DNA from: Shinisaurus crocodilurus
Lineage: Eukaryota > Chordata > Lepidosauria > Squamata > Shinisauridae
Assembly (NCBI GenBank): GCA_021292165.1
Contig: CM037885.1
Location: 8,365,042-8,429,041 of the forward strand
DNA: 64,000 bases
Direction: 5' to 3'
This document shows, in pieces, positions 21,181 to 33,800 of the stretch. Both the position numbers and the translations under genes were made by a program. Numbering within the stretch: the stretch's first letter is position 1; each line of letters begins with the position of its first letter. The notes beneath the pieces were generated by a model. That model made no database searches and was not told the DNA's origin. It saw only the letters and a list, made by a program, of their open reading frames with translations.

Positions 21181-21879
21181 CACATGTTGCATTGTATCAC
21201 ATATGAGATCATTGCTGTTCATAGTGACTCAACCGATCCAAGTCTCTGTTTAAGCTACAAGGAACCACATCGGATCTGTCTCAGGTGCCTTGACAGAAAG
21301 GAGGAAAGATCTTTAATATCTGTGTGGAGGAGAGAATTTTGACAGGTACAACTTCTCCTGCAGCACAAGAACTATGAATGGTACAGGATCCTAGTCCTCC
21401 ATCACCTCAGATCACCCCACAGCTGCAACCTAAACACATCGAATAGGGAGCAAGCCCCATTGAACATAGCAGGACTTTCTTCCAAGTAAACACGCATAAG
21501 CTTGCCCTGTAAATTTGCCAGCCAACTTCAGTTCATCCCTGCCCTTTGAACATATTTTCTTTGAGCATAAGCAACCTCAAGGTCAGAAATCAAGAGTCTT
21601 TTAAGACCGAAATGTCCACCTGCAGGTTCCTGTGCGTGCATTGCTGATTTTGATGGCTGATTTATGTGTGCCGCACACAATCCCTTCAGCTGTCTCTGCA
21701 GGCTGCAAAGGCAGCGTTCTCTAGGGGTGGCCCCTTATGAATCGTCCCCAAAGAGGAAATGGATGACCAAAAAAAGAAAGAAAGAAAAGAGGACAATAAT
21801 GTGCATACAAAATGCATATGATAAGTGATATGTATAGATGCAAATTTAGAGCGGCTTGGGACAGCAATATCTGTCAGAG

Positions 21880-22350
21880 CACCGCTTCGGACCTAAATCT
21901 ACCCGGACACCACACTCAACGTCTGAGGCCTTCCTACAAAGTGCCACCCCCGAGGGAGGCTTGGATGGTGGCAACAAGAGAGAGGGCCTTCTCAGTGGCA
22001 CCCCCCCCCATTGTAGTACAATCTCCCCACTGAGGTCTACCTGGCACCAACTCTGTTATCCTTTCGGTGCCAGGTTAAGACTGCCCTCTACGCCAAGGCA
22101 TTTAATGGCATCTAATGGCTTATAATGGCATCTGGGGGGCTCATGTCAGCGCCTTGTTTGTTTCTCCTTTAACAGGTCTAGTGAACTTGTTGTAGTTGTT
22201 CAAATTGTTTTACATTTCATGTTTAAATTTTGTATTGAAATTTTATGCTGTTTTTATCGTGCTTGTATTTTGTATTATATTTTATTGTAATGTATGTTGA
22301 CCGCCCTGAGCTTCAGCTATAGGGCAGTATAGAAATGAAATGAAGAATAA
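21880..22350 (+). mobile_element. L2-type LINE 3' end
   Basis: GAGAGGGCCTTCTCAGTGGC, the GGTGCCAGGTTAAGAC segment and the terminal GACCGCCCTGAGCTTCAGC with a GAAATGAA tail match the L2-like 3' end common in reptiles. Confidence 0.7.
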
Positions 22351-22389
22351 GAATAGGAATAGAAATGATTCTTATAATTTAAGTAGAAA

Positions 22390-22950
22390 TATAGTGCATC
22401 TCGCCGATGTTAGGTTTTGCATAGGCAGAACGAGATTACCACCTGACATCAGGATTATCACCTGACATGGAGGTTGTCTCTTGAGATGAAGTACACAAAG
22501 TCTTTAGTCACGAGACATAGTCTCAAGGTGATATGACTCAGCAACCTTGGACAGGTTTGGAATCAACATGTTGATGAATAGGTTATACAACTGGGGTGAG
22601 TAATATCCTATTTATAGGTACAGGGTCTGTGGTATAAAGCTGACACACTTGTTGACAGCTTCACTTCTCTCCTCCTTGCTTCTCGCTTCTCTCGTCTCAC
22701 TCGACTTGTCTTGTTCTGGACTTCACTTCATCTAGCCTTACCACTGGGGTATTGGATTTGTATCTGCAATGATGTAGTGAGTAAGAGATGCATTGCTTGC
22801 CTTAATCCCATGTAATTGGGTCTTACAAATAAACTCTTTAATCTTTATTAACTGCTGTTATCTCCTCCTTCCGCCTGCGTGACTGGGACTGAGGGTCACT
22901 GGCTAGGGAAGCTTTTGAACCCGGGTCAGTCCAGCTCTCACAGCCATAGC
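22390..22950 (+). mobile_element. Probable solo LTR
   Basis: A TATAAA at 22633-22638, then a CT-rich stretch and AATAAA at 22828-22833 followed by a GT-rich/CT-rich 3' part, spaced as U3-R-U5. No internal retroviral or gypsy frame lies on either side. Exact ends and a target duplication are not established. Confidence 0.4.
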
Positions 22951-23159
22951 ACGGAAGACTGGGACCAGTTGTCCTGTGTGCCTTGCTCAGTTTGCTGTTC
23001 AGGCGCTGTTGATGATGGGCAACTTCAAGGCCCAGCTCTTCCGTTGGATGATGCTTTATCTTTAAACCAACGTGGACTGGACAGCCCTTCAGTCAGAAGA
23101 TGCCTTCAGAATAGAGGACTGCCCTCTGTAAAAGAGGACACAGGGCCACCCTAGCTTTC

Positions 23160-23736
23160 CTTGTGGAATAGTAAAAAAGATCTGGGTCTCAGGCGCACAG
23201 GACAAAAAAAAAAAAAAGCACAAATCTGCACATGCTAATTTACATATGCTCTAAAGCAGTGTTCTCCAACCTTGGGTCCCCAGATGTTTTTGGCCTACAA
23301 CTCCCAGCACGCCCCAGCCAGCATAGCTGGCTGGGGCATGCTGGGAGTTGTAGGCCAAAAACATCTAGGGACCTAAGGTTGGAGAGCACTGCTCTAAAGG
23401 GTGTGTGTGTGTGTTTTAAAGGACCCTGTCTCCTAAGGACACCCCTATTTGTAAAAAAGGATGCATGGACAGGGGAGAGGAGGGCATTTGGTTTCAGAAG
23501 AAAACCTCAGGCAGAAAGATTGGGGTGGGCAGCAGGAGGTGAAGCACCTGTAGGCAAAAAGCCAGCTAGTCCAAGGGGATCAGATGCAACAAACATCAAC
23601 AGGGCCCCTGTGCCTTTATTTCAGCAAGTGCCCCTGGAGAGCAGGGTGGTGGGGCAGAGCAGCAGAGGGCCTCCCAGAGATTCGGGGCTCCAAATGAAAG
23701 ATTTGGAGCTCCAGCCCTAGTGGGCTACCTCTGGTT
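23160..23736 (+). repeat. Dispersed repeat family H, copy with MITE copy 4
   Basis: GGACCCTGTCTCCTAAGGAC, GATGCATGGACAGGGGAGAG, CCTCAGGCAGAAAGATT and CTCCAAATGAAAGATTTGG are shared with 46855-47400. Non-coding. Confidence 0.75.
23257..23391. mobile_element. Foldback hAT MITE (family A), copy 4
   Basis: 135 bases, flanks CTCTAAAG on both sides. It sits at the same point of a dispersed repeat as copy 8 with the same target duplication. Confidence 0.9.
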
Positions 23737-24053
23737 TACGGTGTCATCATAACAGTTTCATGGCTTATAAATGTCCAAGTTAAAAAGCTGCAACAGAGTG
23801 CAGAATCAAGCGGCTTCAGCAACCTCACATATTACAGACACATACCAAATCCTGACCACATTTGAATGTAGCAAGATCCATAAATCCTGCTAATTTGGCA
23901 GCATTCTTAGCACACTGTTAGACCAGACCAAACCAGTTTCGGCCGCAGCCAGACTGGTTTTGGTATCCACCACCTGGAAGTGGGTGTAACTCCCTTGCAC
24001 ATTCTCCATATATTTTGAGACAAAGGGCATCCAATTACTTAATGAATTAAGCC

Positions 24054-24106
24054 GTGTGTGTGTGTGTGTGTGTGTGTGCGCGTGTGTGCACGCGCACGCG
24101 CACACG
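24054..24106 (+). repeat. (TG)n microsatellite turning into (GC/CA) alternation
   Basis: GTGTGTG followed by GCGCGTGTGTGCACGCGCACG, purine-pyrimidine alternation that favours Z-DNA. Confidence 0.9.
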
Positions 24107-24664
24107 CTACCAATGAATTTCCATGCTGGCAAAAAAGGAGAGAGAAAAGCTTCACCTGTTAAATATCTGCCTGTCACACAGCTTTTAAAGGCACAGCAGT
24201 CCCGTGAGGGAAAATAAACTGGCAATCCTAGCTGGGTTCACACACACTCCTCTTTAAAGAGGAACAACCAAGGGAGACATGATAGTGAACATCGGAAGCT
24301 GCCTTATATTGAGTCAGACCAGCGCTTCTCAATTATTTTCTGTCATGCCCCCCCTAGGAAGAAGAAAACATTTCGCCCCCCCCGCGCGACTGTAAATAGT
24401 ATCATTTGTCTATAAAATTGTTATAAGTACACCTCTGCATAACACTGTATCCTTATTAACGTATAAGAGAATAAAAAAAGAAAGAAATGTGGATCAATTT
24501 ACAACAAAGAATAGCTTTATTAACTGTAGCAGAAAAGATTTAAAGGAGCACAGGATTTAAAGGAACACAATATTAAAAAAAACTTTTAACTGAGGTCAAA
24601 CGAGCCCCCCTTTGGACCTTCGGCATGCAAAGCAGGGGCTCTACCAACCGAGCCACAGCCCCTC

Positions 24665-24852
24665 CCACAGGCTGTCACACAGAAGACGGAACAGAGTTGA
24701 AAAGGGCAGAGTTGAAGGAGCGGATTTTGGCTAAACATTAGGAGAAACTTCCTAACAGTGAGGGCTGTTTGGGGTGGGGGGTGGCGGGGGCTCTTTTGCT
24801 GGTGGACTGGACTAAATGATCTCCAAGGTCTCTTCCAACCCTAAATTCTAAT
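24665..24852 (+). mobile_element. CR1-type LINE 3' end
   Basis: GGATTTTGGCTAAACATTAG, CTTCCTAACAGTGAGGGC and GATCTCCAAGGTCTCTTCC mark the CR1 end. Confidence 0.7.
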
Positions 24853-25114
24853 CTAGGAGACGCACAGTAAAGGTTTTATTTATTTAAAAATATTTATATA
24901 CTGCCCTTCATCACCAAATCACACGGCGGTGTGCAAAATTCACGACAAACAACAATGAAAATACCATACAAAGATAAACGCGGACCTACCAGTGTGTGTG
25001 TCTGTGTGTGCAGGATGAAAACAGGGTTGAGTTCCAGGTCGTGGAAGATGGTTTTGTACGGTGACGTTCACAGCTGGGACATATGACGTGAGGGCCAACA
25101 GAGATCGACGTTTA

Positions 25115-25218
25115 GGGCGCAATCCTATCATGTTTAGACAGAAAAAAGTTCTCCAGCTCCCAGCATGGCCCAGCCAGCACGGGGAATGCTTTTTTCTGTC
25201 TAAACATGCATAAGATTG
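25115..25218. mobile_element. Foldback MITE family B
   Basis: GGGCGCAATCCTATCATG ... CATGCATAAGATTGC with the AGACAGAAAAAAG stem. Confidence 0.7.
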
Positions 25219-25413
25219 CTCATTCATTCATTAATTCATTCATTCGGGATTTTGGTTTCTTTTTTGGAAAATGCTTCTCACCAGCCAACATCAAATATGT
25301 GTTACGTAAACGAATAGAGCATCACATCCAAATATTAACAGGAGTACTACATCGCAAGCTAATACATGCCTGTTACCTTCCCGACACATCTGCACATGCT
25401 CTGAGGTTTATAT

Positions 25414-25548
25414 CAGTGTTCTCTAACCTTGGGTCGCCAGATGTTTTTGGCCTACAACTCCCAGCATGCCCCAGCCAGCTACGCTGGCTGGGGCATGCTG
25501 GGAGTTGTAGGCCAAAAACATCTGGCGACCCAAGGTTGGAGAACACTG
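25414..25548. mobile_element. Foldback hAT MITE (family A), copy 5
   Basis: 135 bases, flanks GTTTATAT and GTTATATC, which match if one base was lost. The arms carry a paired GGGTCGCCAG / CTGGCGACCC change on both sides, so a change in one arm is mirrored in the other. Confidence 0.85.
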
Positions 25549-25919
25549 GTTATATCCTACCCTTTTTTCCATCATGCAACTCAAGGCGGTGACCCACGCG
25601 GAGTCCCAGCTGCCTTCTAGTCAGGCACCGACCAGACCATAAGCTGCTAACGTGCAGGTGGTTTTGTTTTTGTTTTTGTTGTATACCTGGATACAACATG
25701 GTACATGGTGTTCTGAGTCTGAGATGATTATTAAGCTTGCAGCTGGCATGGCGCTGGGATTTAACCCTTCCCTTCTCTGCTGAGATCCTGAGGAAGGCCC
25801 CTCCTTTGAAGCTGGTATTGGCATTGGGAGGAAATTTCCCAATGGTGCCGATGGGCTTTAAAAAAATAAAAATAAAAATCAAATCAAATCCTGCATGTTA
25901 GATGCAAAGACAAGTTTCA

Positions 25920-26215
25920 CGGCAGGTTTAAGAACGCAAGGAGAACCGTGCTGGACTGGACCAGACCAAAGGTCAATCTAGTCCAGCATTCTGTCCGCAC
26001 AGTGGCCAACCAGCTGCCTGTGGGAAGCCCACAAGTAGTAGGACATGAGCATGATTCCACAGCAAATGGTATACAGAAGCATAAAGCCTCTGAACCTGGA
26101 GACAGCACGCCTACCGGTATATGGCCATTATGACTAGTAGCCAGGGATAGCCTGATACCCGCCCTTTTTAATGCCATCCAAGTTGGCGGCCTTCACCACA
26201 TCTTGTGGACTAGTT
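25920..26215 (-). mobile_element. CR1-like LINE fragment
   Basis: Contains the GACCAAAGGTCAATCTAGTCC, CAACCAGCTGCCTGTGG and GATAGCC text shared with the family, reversed. Confidence 0.7.
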
Positions 26216-26249
26216 TTACTCATAATGTCTATTCTCTCACCCCGAGAAC

Positions 26250-26525
26250 AAACAATTTAATGCCAAGGCATTTAATAGTTAGGAGCTCGGAATAGCACGG
26301 GGGCGGGGGGGGGGGGGAATCGTCACCTGTAGTCTCAGTTTTATTAGTTTTTTTTATTGTTATTTTAAACTGTGTTTTTAAAATTTGGTTTTTAATCTTT
26401 TAAACTCTTTTGTATGTTCTTATTGTTGTTTTTATCTATAGTCTATTGTGAACCGCCCAGAGAGCTGCGGCTGTGGGGGCGGTTATATAAATGAAATAAA
26501 TGAAAAATGAAATGAAATGAACAAG
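26250..26525 (+). mobile_element. L2-type LINE 3' end
   Basis: AGGCATTTAATAGTT, then an AT-rich stretch and GAACCGCCCAGAGAGC followed by repeats of AAATGAAAT. Confidence 0.65.
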
Positions 26526-27149
26526 GGTGCTCTCGGAGGAAGCACGGGGCACATTTTATGCTGGCGTTCTCTCAGTGTGTTTGTGTATTGGCATCCGCTG
26601 GCTTGCTTGAGGCTGGCCAGGCAGCAGCGCATGAAAAACAGCGCTCCATGCTAGCCAGCCCAGCACACAGGCTCGCCTCCACCAATGTGTAACCTCTTGG
26701 TGATCCAGTTGGGCAAAGCCCAACCTCAGCAATGCCGCTCGCAGCACATTGGAAAACATGACACACGGAGAGCGTGACACACACCCGGGGAGGACACACA
26801 CCCCTTTCCAAGCATGATGTGGAGACTGGCACTGTGGGGGTTAGGGTTGCCAGCTGATCAGGGGAAAACCAGCCTGGCCCTGCACCTGTGCCTTTAACAG
26901 GAGCCGAAGCTTTTCACGACAGGGATGGAGGTAACGGCGGTCATCTGCAGATCGAGCTGCTGTCAAAGGCACAGTAAAAACTGCTGTGGCAACCCTAAAA
27001 GCAGTCCACCACAGAGCGAGGAAACTACATGCGCCCTGGAAAACCCTGCTCCACATTTATTGAATAACATGTGGCATCCCGGTCACAAACCATTTGTTCC
27101 AACTCGCCAACTGTTGGTGATTTTGCGGGGTGGGTATTGGTGGCAATAA

Positions 27150-27378
27150 AAAGGGATGGCAAGGCTATCCCTGGCTACTAGTCATGATGGCTATATGCAT
27201 GCTACCTCCAGGATCGGAGGCAGTATGCTGGGGAACACGAGTGGGAGGAGGGAGGGTGCTATTACACTGTCATGTCCTGGTTGTGGGCTTCCCACAGGCA
27301 GCTGGTTGGCCACTGTGCGGACAGAATGAGACTGACCTTGGGTCCGATCCAGCACTGCTCTTCTTGTGTTCTTAAACC
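27150..27378 (+). mobile_element. CR1-like LINE fragment
   Basis: CTGGCTACTAGTCATGATGG to CACTGCTCTTCTTGTGTTC, the family's 3' region. Confidence 0.7.
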
Positions 27379-28232
27379 TGACATGAAATGTGTCTTTGGC
27401 TTTGCATCATGAAGGATTTGATATATTTTTTTAATGACACACAGAAACTCACAACAACAACAACAACAACAGTCTAGATTAGAACTCTTCTTAATACAGT
27501 CAAATTTAGAATTCATTGCCCGGTACCTCTTTAATTCAACCACCCGCATCCCTTTCAGGCCTTAAGTGAGAGAGGCCACCCTTTGACAGCGAAACTCCTG
27601 CGTGCACCATAGGCAGAAATCCAACTGGCACGGTTTTTGCTGGTGAGGGCAATTCTGCAGGCCACGGGCACTGGCAGCGGCAAATGCCGCCTGGGTGCCT
27701 CCACGCATCCTCCTGCTCTCTCCTCCTTCCTGTGCCCAAATGAGGGCGCCCCACCTATTCCCGGCTCTCTGTCATCCTGCAATCCAACCCATCAGGTAGG
27801 TCAGGCTCAGAATGTGTCAATGAGAAGCCCAAAGGAGAGCAAGACGGGCGGGAGATGAAGCCACAAAGCAAGCTGTGACAGTGGTGCCGGGGAGGATCCC
27901 TCGGAGTTTTTGCCTCCTCTGCTGAAGGTGAGAGAGAACTGGAGTCCTGTTTTCTGCACAGGGGGCTGAGGAAGGAGTGCTGTACAGTGGTTGCAGTGGG
28001 GGGGGGGCAGGCAGGGGCTGGAAACCTATATTTTATTACTGCCTGATCCTATACATTCCATAACTCAGAAGTAGTAAGTCCTTCTGAGTTTGGAAGAGAG
28101 AACTTCTGGGCCTTGTTTAGGGGGCAGTTGTGTGTGTTGTCTTATGGATGGATCTAGCATGGATGTCTGACCTTTCCCATCCCCCAAATATCATCAGCTG
28201 GGATTATGCTACCCACCCTAATTATTATTGAT

Positions 28233-28478
28233 TTATTATTTTATTTTATTTATTATATTTATACCCCGCCTTTTTTCCTGCAAGGAACCCAAGGCGGCTT
28301 ACATTATCCTCCTCCTCCTCCTCTCCATGTTATCCTCACAACAACCCTGTGAGGTAGGTTAGGCTGAGAGTCAGTGACTGGCCCAAAGTCACCCAGTGAG
28401 TTTCATGGCCGAGCGGGGACTAGAACCCGGATCTCCCGAGTCCCAGTCCAACACTCTCACCACTACGCCACACTGGCT
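28233..28478 (-). mobile_element. tRNA-derived SINE, well preserved
   Basis: GCCAGTGTGGCGTAGTGG, GGTTCTAGTCCCCGCTC and CCTCACAGGGTTGTTGTG are intact on the minus strand. Confidence 0.85.
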
Positions 28479-29049
28479 CTAATTAGTCATCTCCATTCTC
28501 TTGTGCTCCCCCCAATAGACCATAAGCACCCTGGCCTCACCAGCAAAATAGCCAGGTGCCGGGACTCCTGGGTTCTTATCTCTGTGGACAGGGTGGGGGA
28601 GAGGAACTTCCGGGCTAGGAAGTTAAAGATGGGGGGAGGGGAGGGCTCTCTGCTGGATCTATCCCCAGGAGATGCAGTTTCTTGCAGGCAGCATATCTGC
28701 CCCCTGCCAGGGCACTGAGCCAGCATACCTGGGCCTCTTGGTTTCGGCAAACAACCTCTTAATATTCCCGGACATTCCTGGCAGAGTCAGGCTCGAGTGG
28801 TTTTGACTCTGGCCTTGGGTGATGCTGCTCTCGCCTCCCCCCCCACAGCCTCACGGCCCCCCTCCCCAAGGGGCCGGCCAGAAACCCAGGAGGAAGCAGC
28901 TCAAGAATCTGACATCATCATCCCAGCATCGCGATTTCCCCCAGTAGGATGGAACATAGAAGGAACCCAGGCGTCCGGCTGGCCACACGGTGACCGTTTT
29001 AGCCTTAAGGACTTGCTCTCTCTTGGAGGAGTATCTCCCCTCCCCAAAG

Positions 29050-29131
29050 ATGCTTTTGGAACTGCTTCTGGCAAGGACCGCACAGGAGTTAAGGAGCCGG
29101 GATCTCTTTTGTAAGGGGTTTCTCCTAGCAG
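29050..29131 (+). CDS. CEACAM-like gene 2, exon 1 (signal peptide, first part)
   Basis: The ATG at 29050 opens 27 codons plus one base and ends at a strong donor, CAG/GTGAGT. The peptide starts MLLELLLARTAQ and ends CKGFLLA. Joined in phase 1 to exon 2 it continues into AGLLCLRAPPVRA, giving a good hydrophobic core and a plausible signal-peptidase site near the RA end. The start was chosen because it is in frame with the donor and gives the expected split signal peptide of the CEACAM family. A later start inside the exon is not available. Part of the region before the h-region is polar and long for a signal peptide, so the exact start is less certain than the exon end. Confidence 0.65.
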
Positions 29132-30844
29132 GTGAGTTCTAGACCTGGGATTGAGCGAAGGGGAGGGTTGCCAACCTTAAACAAAAAAACACACACACAC
29201 AAGTACGCAACTGACAGGAACACTCCGCCTGGCCTGCTCTTCTGCTTTAACAGAGGGTTGATGATAATATACAGAAATCAGCAGGTGACGCTTTTTTTCC
29301 TGGCATGGGAGCAGTGATGCAAACAGGTGACGAAGGCATGAGGGCGGCAGAAGCAAACACCTTTGTATTCCTGTAGTCATGATGGTGCTATGACTTAAAG
29401 TGCGTTTAAAATGCAAAACTGCACATACCCAGAGTATCTTTCTTCAAAATCAGGCTTGGCAAACAGTTCTGTTGTTGTGGTTGTTCTACATATCAGGAAT
29501 GCAGAAGCACATTAAAAGCATGCAATGGTCGTTGTGGGGGGGGGGAGTGACGTGAAGTACACAAGTAACATTTCTCTCTCCACAACAGAAGTAAATACAC
29601 AAGACTGTCTCTAAAGACTCCCCGCACCCACCCCACCCCACCCGCAAGAACATTAAGTCCAGGGTCTAAAAATTACTTGGCTGCATCACTGCATGGGATG
29701 GAAAAAGATCACTTACTAACAGTTTATTTATTTCTTTATTTGTTGTATTTATGAATCGCCCATCTGGCCGGAAAACCGGCCACTCTGGGCGATGTATAAC
29801 ATGATAAAATATAAAATACATTTGAAACAGTATAAAATGTACCTCGGTCTTGTCGGGGTTCAGCTTCAGCATGTTCCTTCCCTTCCAGCCACCCACTGAC
29901 TCCAGGCACTTGGACAGGGTCTCAACGTTGCAGATCAAACCACGGTAGAAAGGGCAGCTAAGCCAGTTCAAAAATGTTGGCAACCCTATTATGAAATAGA
30001 ATGCTTCCCCCCCCCCCCCCGGCATGGGAGCGGCCTTTTAGGGAGTGGCCCACTAGGGCTGGAGCCCCCCCCCCTGAATCTTTCATTTGGAGCCCCGAAT
30101 CTCTGGGAGGCCCTCTGCCCCACCACCCTGCTGTCCCCGGGCACTTGCTGAAAGAAAGGTACAGGGGCCCTGAGGATCTCTCTGTTGCATCCCCCTGGAT
30201 GAGCTGGCTTTTTGCCTGCATGAGCTTCACCTCCTGTCCCCGCCCCAATCTTTCTGCCTAAAGTTCCAACTTATCTTGTTGGAACAACAATTTAAATGTG
30301 TTAAACAGGCCTGAGACGGGTTTAAATGTGTAGTGTAGATGCACGGCGTCAGCCTGATGCGTGATGGACAGGGAAAGCTTTCCGGCCAGTCGGTGTCGGG
30401 GAGTGCTGCGAAAAGCGGAGGTGCTCCGCCCTGAGCCTCTCTCTCCCCGCTACTCCCGGCAGCCGGCCTCCTGTGCTTACGCGCGCCCCCGGTCCGAGCG
30501 GTCATTGGCAACGTCTCCGTCGTGACCATCCCCGCGTTCCCAGCCGAGGGCCAGAACGTCACGCTCTCCGTGCAAAATGCGACGGGCACCATCCGCGAGA
30601 TCAGCTGGTTCCGAGGGCTGGCGACCGACGGCTCCGCGAGGATCCTCACCTACTTCCCCAGAAATTCCCGCCCGCAGCGCAACGGCGTCCAGCACACGCA
30701 GAGGGAATTTGGCTTCCCCAACGGCTCGCTGCTCATCAGCGGGATCCGTCTCAGCGACATCAAGCCATACACGGTCCTCATCCTGGTACGGCCCAAAGGA
30801 ACCCTCAAGGGCACCGTTGAACTGCAGTTGGCAGGTGAGTGTTT

Positions 30845-30879
<35 letters not shown>

Positions 30880-33800
30880 TTTCCTGTAGATCAGCCTTTC
30901 CGGACCCAGCGGTCCTCCAGGTGTGTCGGACTACAACTCCCATCATCCCCAGCCAGCCAGCATCCAGACACATCTGGAGGCCCGCCGGGTTTCGGAAAGG
31001 CCGGGTGGATTCATTTAAATATTTTTAAACGACTGGGGGGAAAAAAGAAAAGAAAAGAAGGTATCCTGTATTAACTGGACAGCGTATCAAAAACAAAACA
31101 ATTTTTTTTTTTTTACTGTTTTTGAACATAAGTGCTCATCAAAGCTGCCAATGGAAGCAACACCTCTTCATGGGGGTGGGGTGGGGGACCTTTGCCAAGG
31201 TATACAAAGTATACCCCACGATGGCTGGGGAATGCTGGGAGTTGTAGGACCTTTTTTTCCTGTCTAAACATGCATAAGATTGCACCCTAAAATTTCCTAT
31301 AACACCCGAGAACAACCTGGCTGGCCCCGAGACACTTTTGTTGCGTCAGACAGAGCAGCGGATGGCACCCTCCCACCCCCCAAATCAGGTGCATCGTATC
31401 CAAAGCTGGTCGACTTCTTATTATTTTGACATCAGAGGCAGAAAGTCTCAGAAGTGCCTCTCTCCTGCCCCCGTAGTACAAATACAATGATGATAAACGA
31501 AATAATTCACCATTTTCACGCCCCCAAAACCAGCTGTCTGTGGTGGCTGTTTCTCTCTGCCTAATGCAGGGTTTCTCAACCTTGGGTCCCCAGATGTTTT
31601 TGGCCTACAACTCCCAGCATGCCCCAGCCAGCATAGCTGTTGTAGGCCAAAAACATCTGGGGACCCAAGGTTGAGAAACACTGGCCTAATGGTAGGGTCG
31701 GCCCTGAGTGATGCTGCGACCATTGGAGCACCAGTGCTCCTGGTGTGTGTGTGTGTGCTGGTCCAGACATAGGAGGGCCCCCCCACCCCAAAGCCAAACC
31801 TGGAGCCAACCTCCCCTCATAGGGTTGCTGTGAAGACAAAATTGCTATGGGAACGAAATGGTCTCCACTGTAGCTTACCCGCAACTCAAATGGTCACGTC
31901 TGAAGGATGCGACACACTTTGCTCCCTTGGTCCCAGGGCGCCGCCTGATTCTGGATGCTCACATGCCCATCCCTTCTCCTTTACAGGCTCAATGACTACC
32001 GACCCACCTCCAGCAACGTCCACCACACAGATGCCACCCATCAAGGAGAAGACCAGAGGCCCCTTGACGTTGGGTTGGATTGTGGCTGGAGTGGTGGTGG
32101 GCGTCCTGCTCGCCGCGGCACTCGGTGCCGCCCTGGTCTATCGGTTTGTCTTGCAGAAAGCAGAGCCTGGCACAGGGTAATGGGGTTATGGAGGACAAGG
32201 GCACGTCTTTGGGGTGACCAAAGGCAGATCTCCCCTAATGGGAATCGGAATTCTTGAGCACTTATCTTTGCTACGGACTTAAACTGGCTTAAAAGATATT
32301 CCGTCTCTCCCAGGAATTCTGGGAAATGTAGTTCTGTGAGTGGGGGTGTGTGTGGAGAGGTGGTGAGCATCTCTAAGAAAAAAATTATTAGCATTTCCCC
32401 GACCATCAAACTACGTTTCCTAGGTTTGTAATGTAGTGTGAGTCCCATCTGTGCAACATCCTTTTGTTTTAGAAAAGGATAAAACTGAAGTGTGTGTGTG
32501 TGTGTGTTTGCATTCTGATCATTTTGGCATCTGAAAAGATATCTGTGTGTGTGAAAAGGGTTGCAAATATTTTAGACACGTTAAATGTCGCATCTCTGAA
32601 TCTCATGGTCTGAAATCATTGTGAACTTTGGCGAAATGTTTAGGTGTTGCAGGTTTTATAGAGATATGCCAAGTTAAGTTTCAAGTTCAAATGTAGAAAA
32701 GAATGCCTGTGTACTTATCGCCACGATGAGTGGTGTGTGTGTGTGTGTGTGTGTGTGCACACGCATGTGCATGGATGCACTAAGATCAGGGACTCTTGTA
32801 GGGTTCAAGGACAATTCCTGACCCATTCTAATCTCTTTTCAGGGTGGCAGGAAAATTGGATCCAAGAACGAAAAAGCCGCCTGCATCCAAACATGGTGAG
32901 TGTTTGTCCCCAGCTCCAGAATGTCTGAATTCACCGCTGCCCTGCCCTGCCCAAAACTATGCGGGAACCAGTGGTGTAGAGGAAATGGGGTTGTTATTAG
33001 CCGGGACACTGATGTCATCTGCCACCCCCCTGAGAATTTTCTGTTCCCCCTGAGCTTAGCTGTAGTCCTCACAGTAGCTGGGGACAGGGAGGTGGGGGGA
33101 TGAATTTTCCCAGCAACAATATATTGTTCCTTGTTGTCATGGAAAGTACTTTTGGGGCGGCTTCGAAATCCTCACAGATCCCTAGTTCAGACAACACGAT
33201 AAGCCATACTCGAGGGTTGAGTGTGGGTTTAGCATAGGCTGTTGTTGAGCTGTGGGTTGGTGTTGAAACGTGGGTTATCGTGTTGTCTGAACTCAGCTGC
33301 GCTAACAAGCCATGGTTGGTTAACCATGAACAACCCATGAGGAGAACACATGTTTTGTTGTTGGGTTGTGGACTGCGGGTTGTTTGTGGTTAGCCAACCA
33401 TGGTCTTGTTAGCACGGCTGGGTTCAGACAACGCGATAACCCATGTTTCAGCAACAACCCACGGTTCAACAACAACCCACTCTCAACCTATACTCAACCC
33501 TCGAGTGTGGGTTATCGTGTTGTCCGAACCCAGTCAATGTCAGCTTTAGGTAAAGGGGAGGAAGCTCTGCCTTCATAGATTTCATAGATCATAGAGTTGG
33601 AAGGAGCCTACAAGGCCATCGAGTCCAACCCCCTGCTCAATGCAGGGAACTAGAGGAGGGGTCTCCCATCCGAGTAATAACCAGGCCCCTGACCCTGCTT
33701 AGCTTTCCACACTCAGACAAGCTGAGCCAGCGTAAGCCACAGGCCTTTATTGTTCTTCCCATTCACATCATTCCTCAAATGGCCCTGTATCAAGAAGCAA

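Noticed and set aside
24605..24665. tRNA-Ala-like sequence on the minus strand
   Set aside because: Stems do not pair well and the same text heads a SINE family, so it is not called a tRNA gene.
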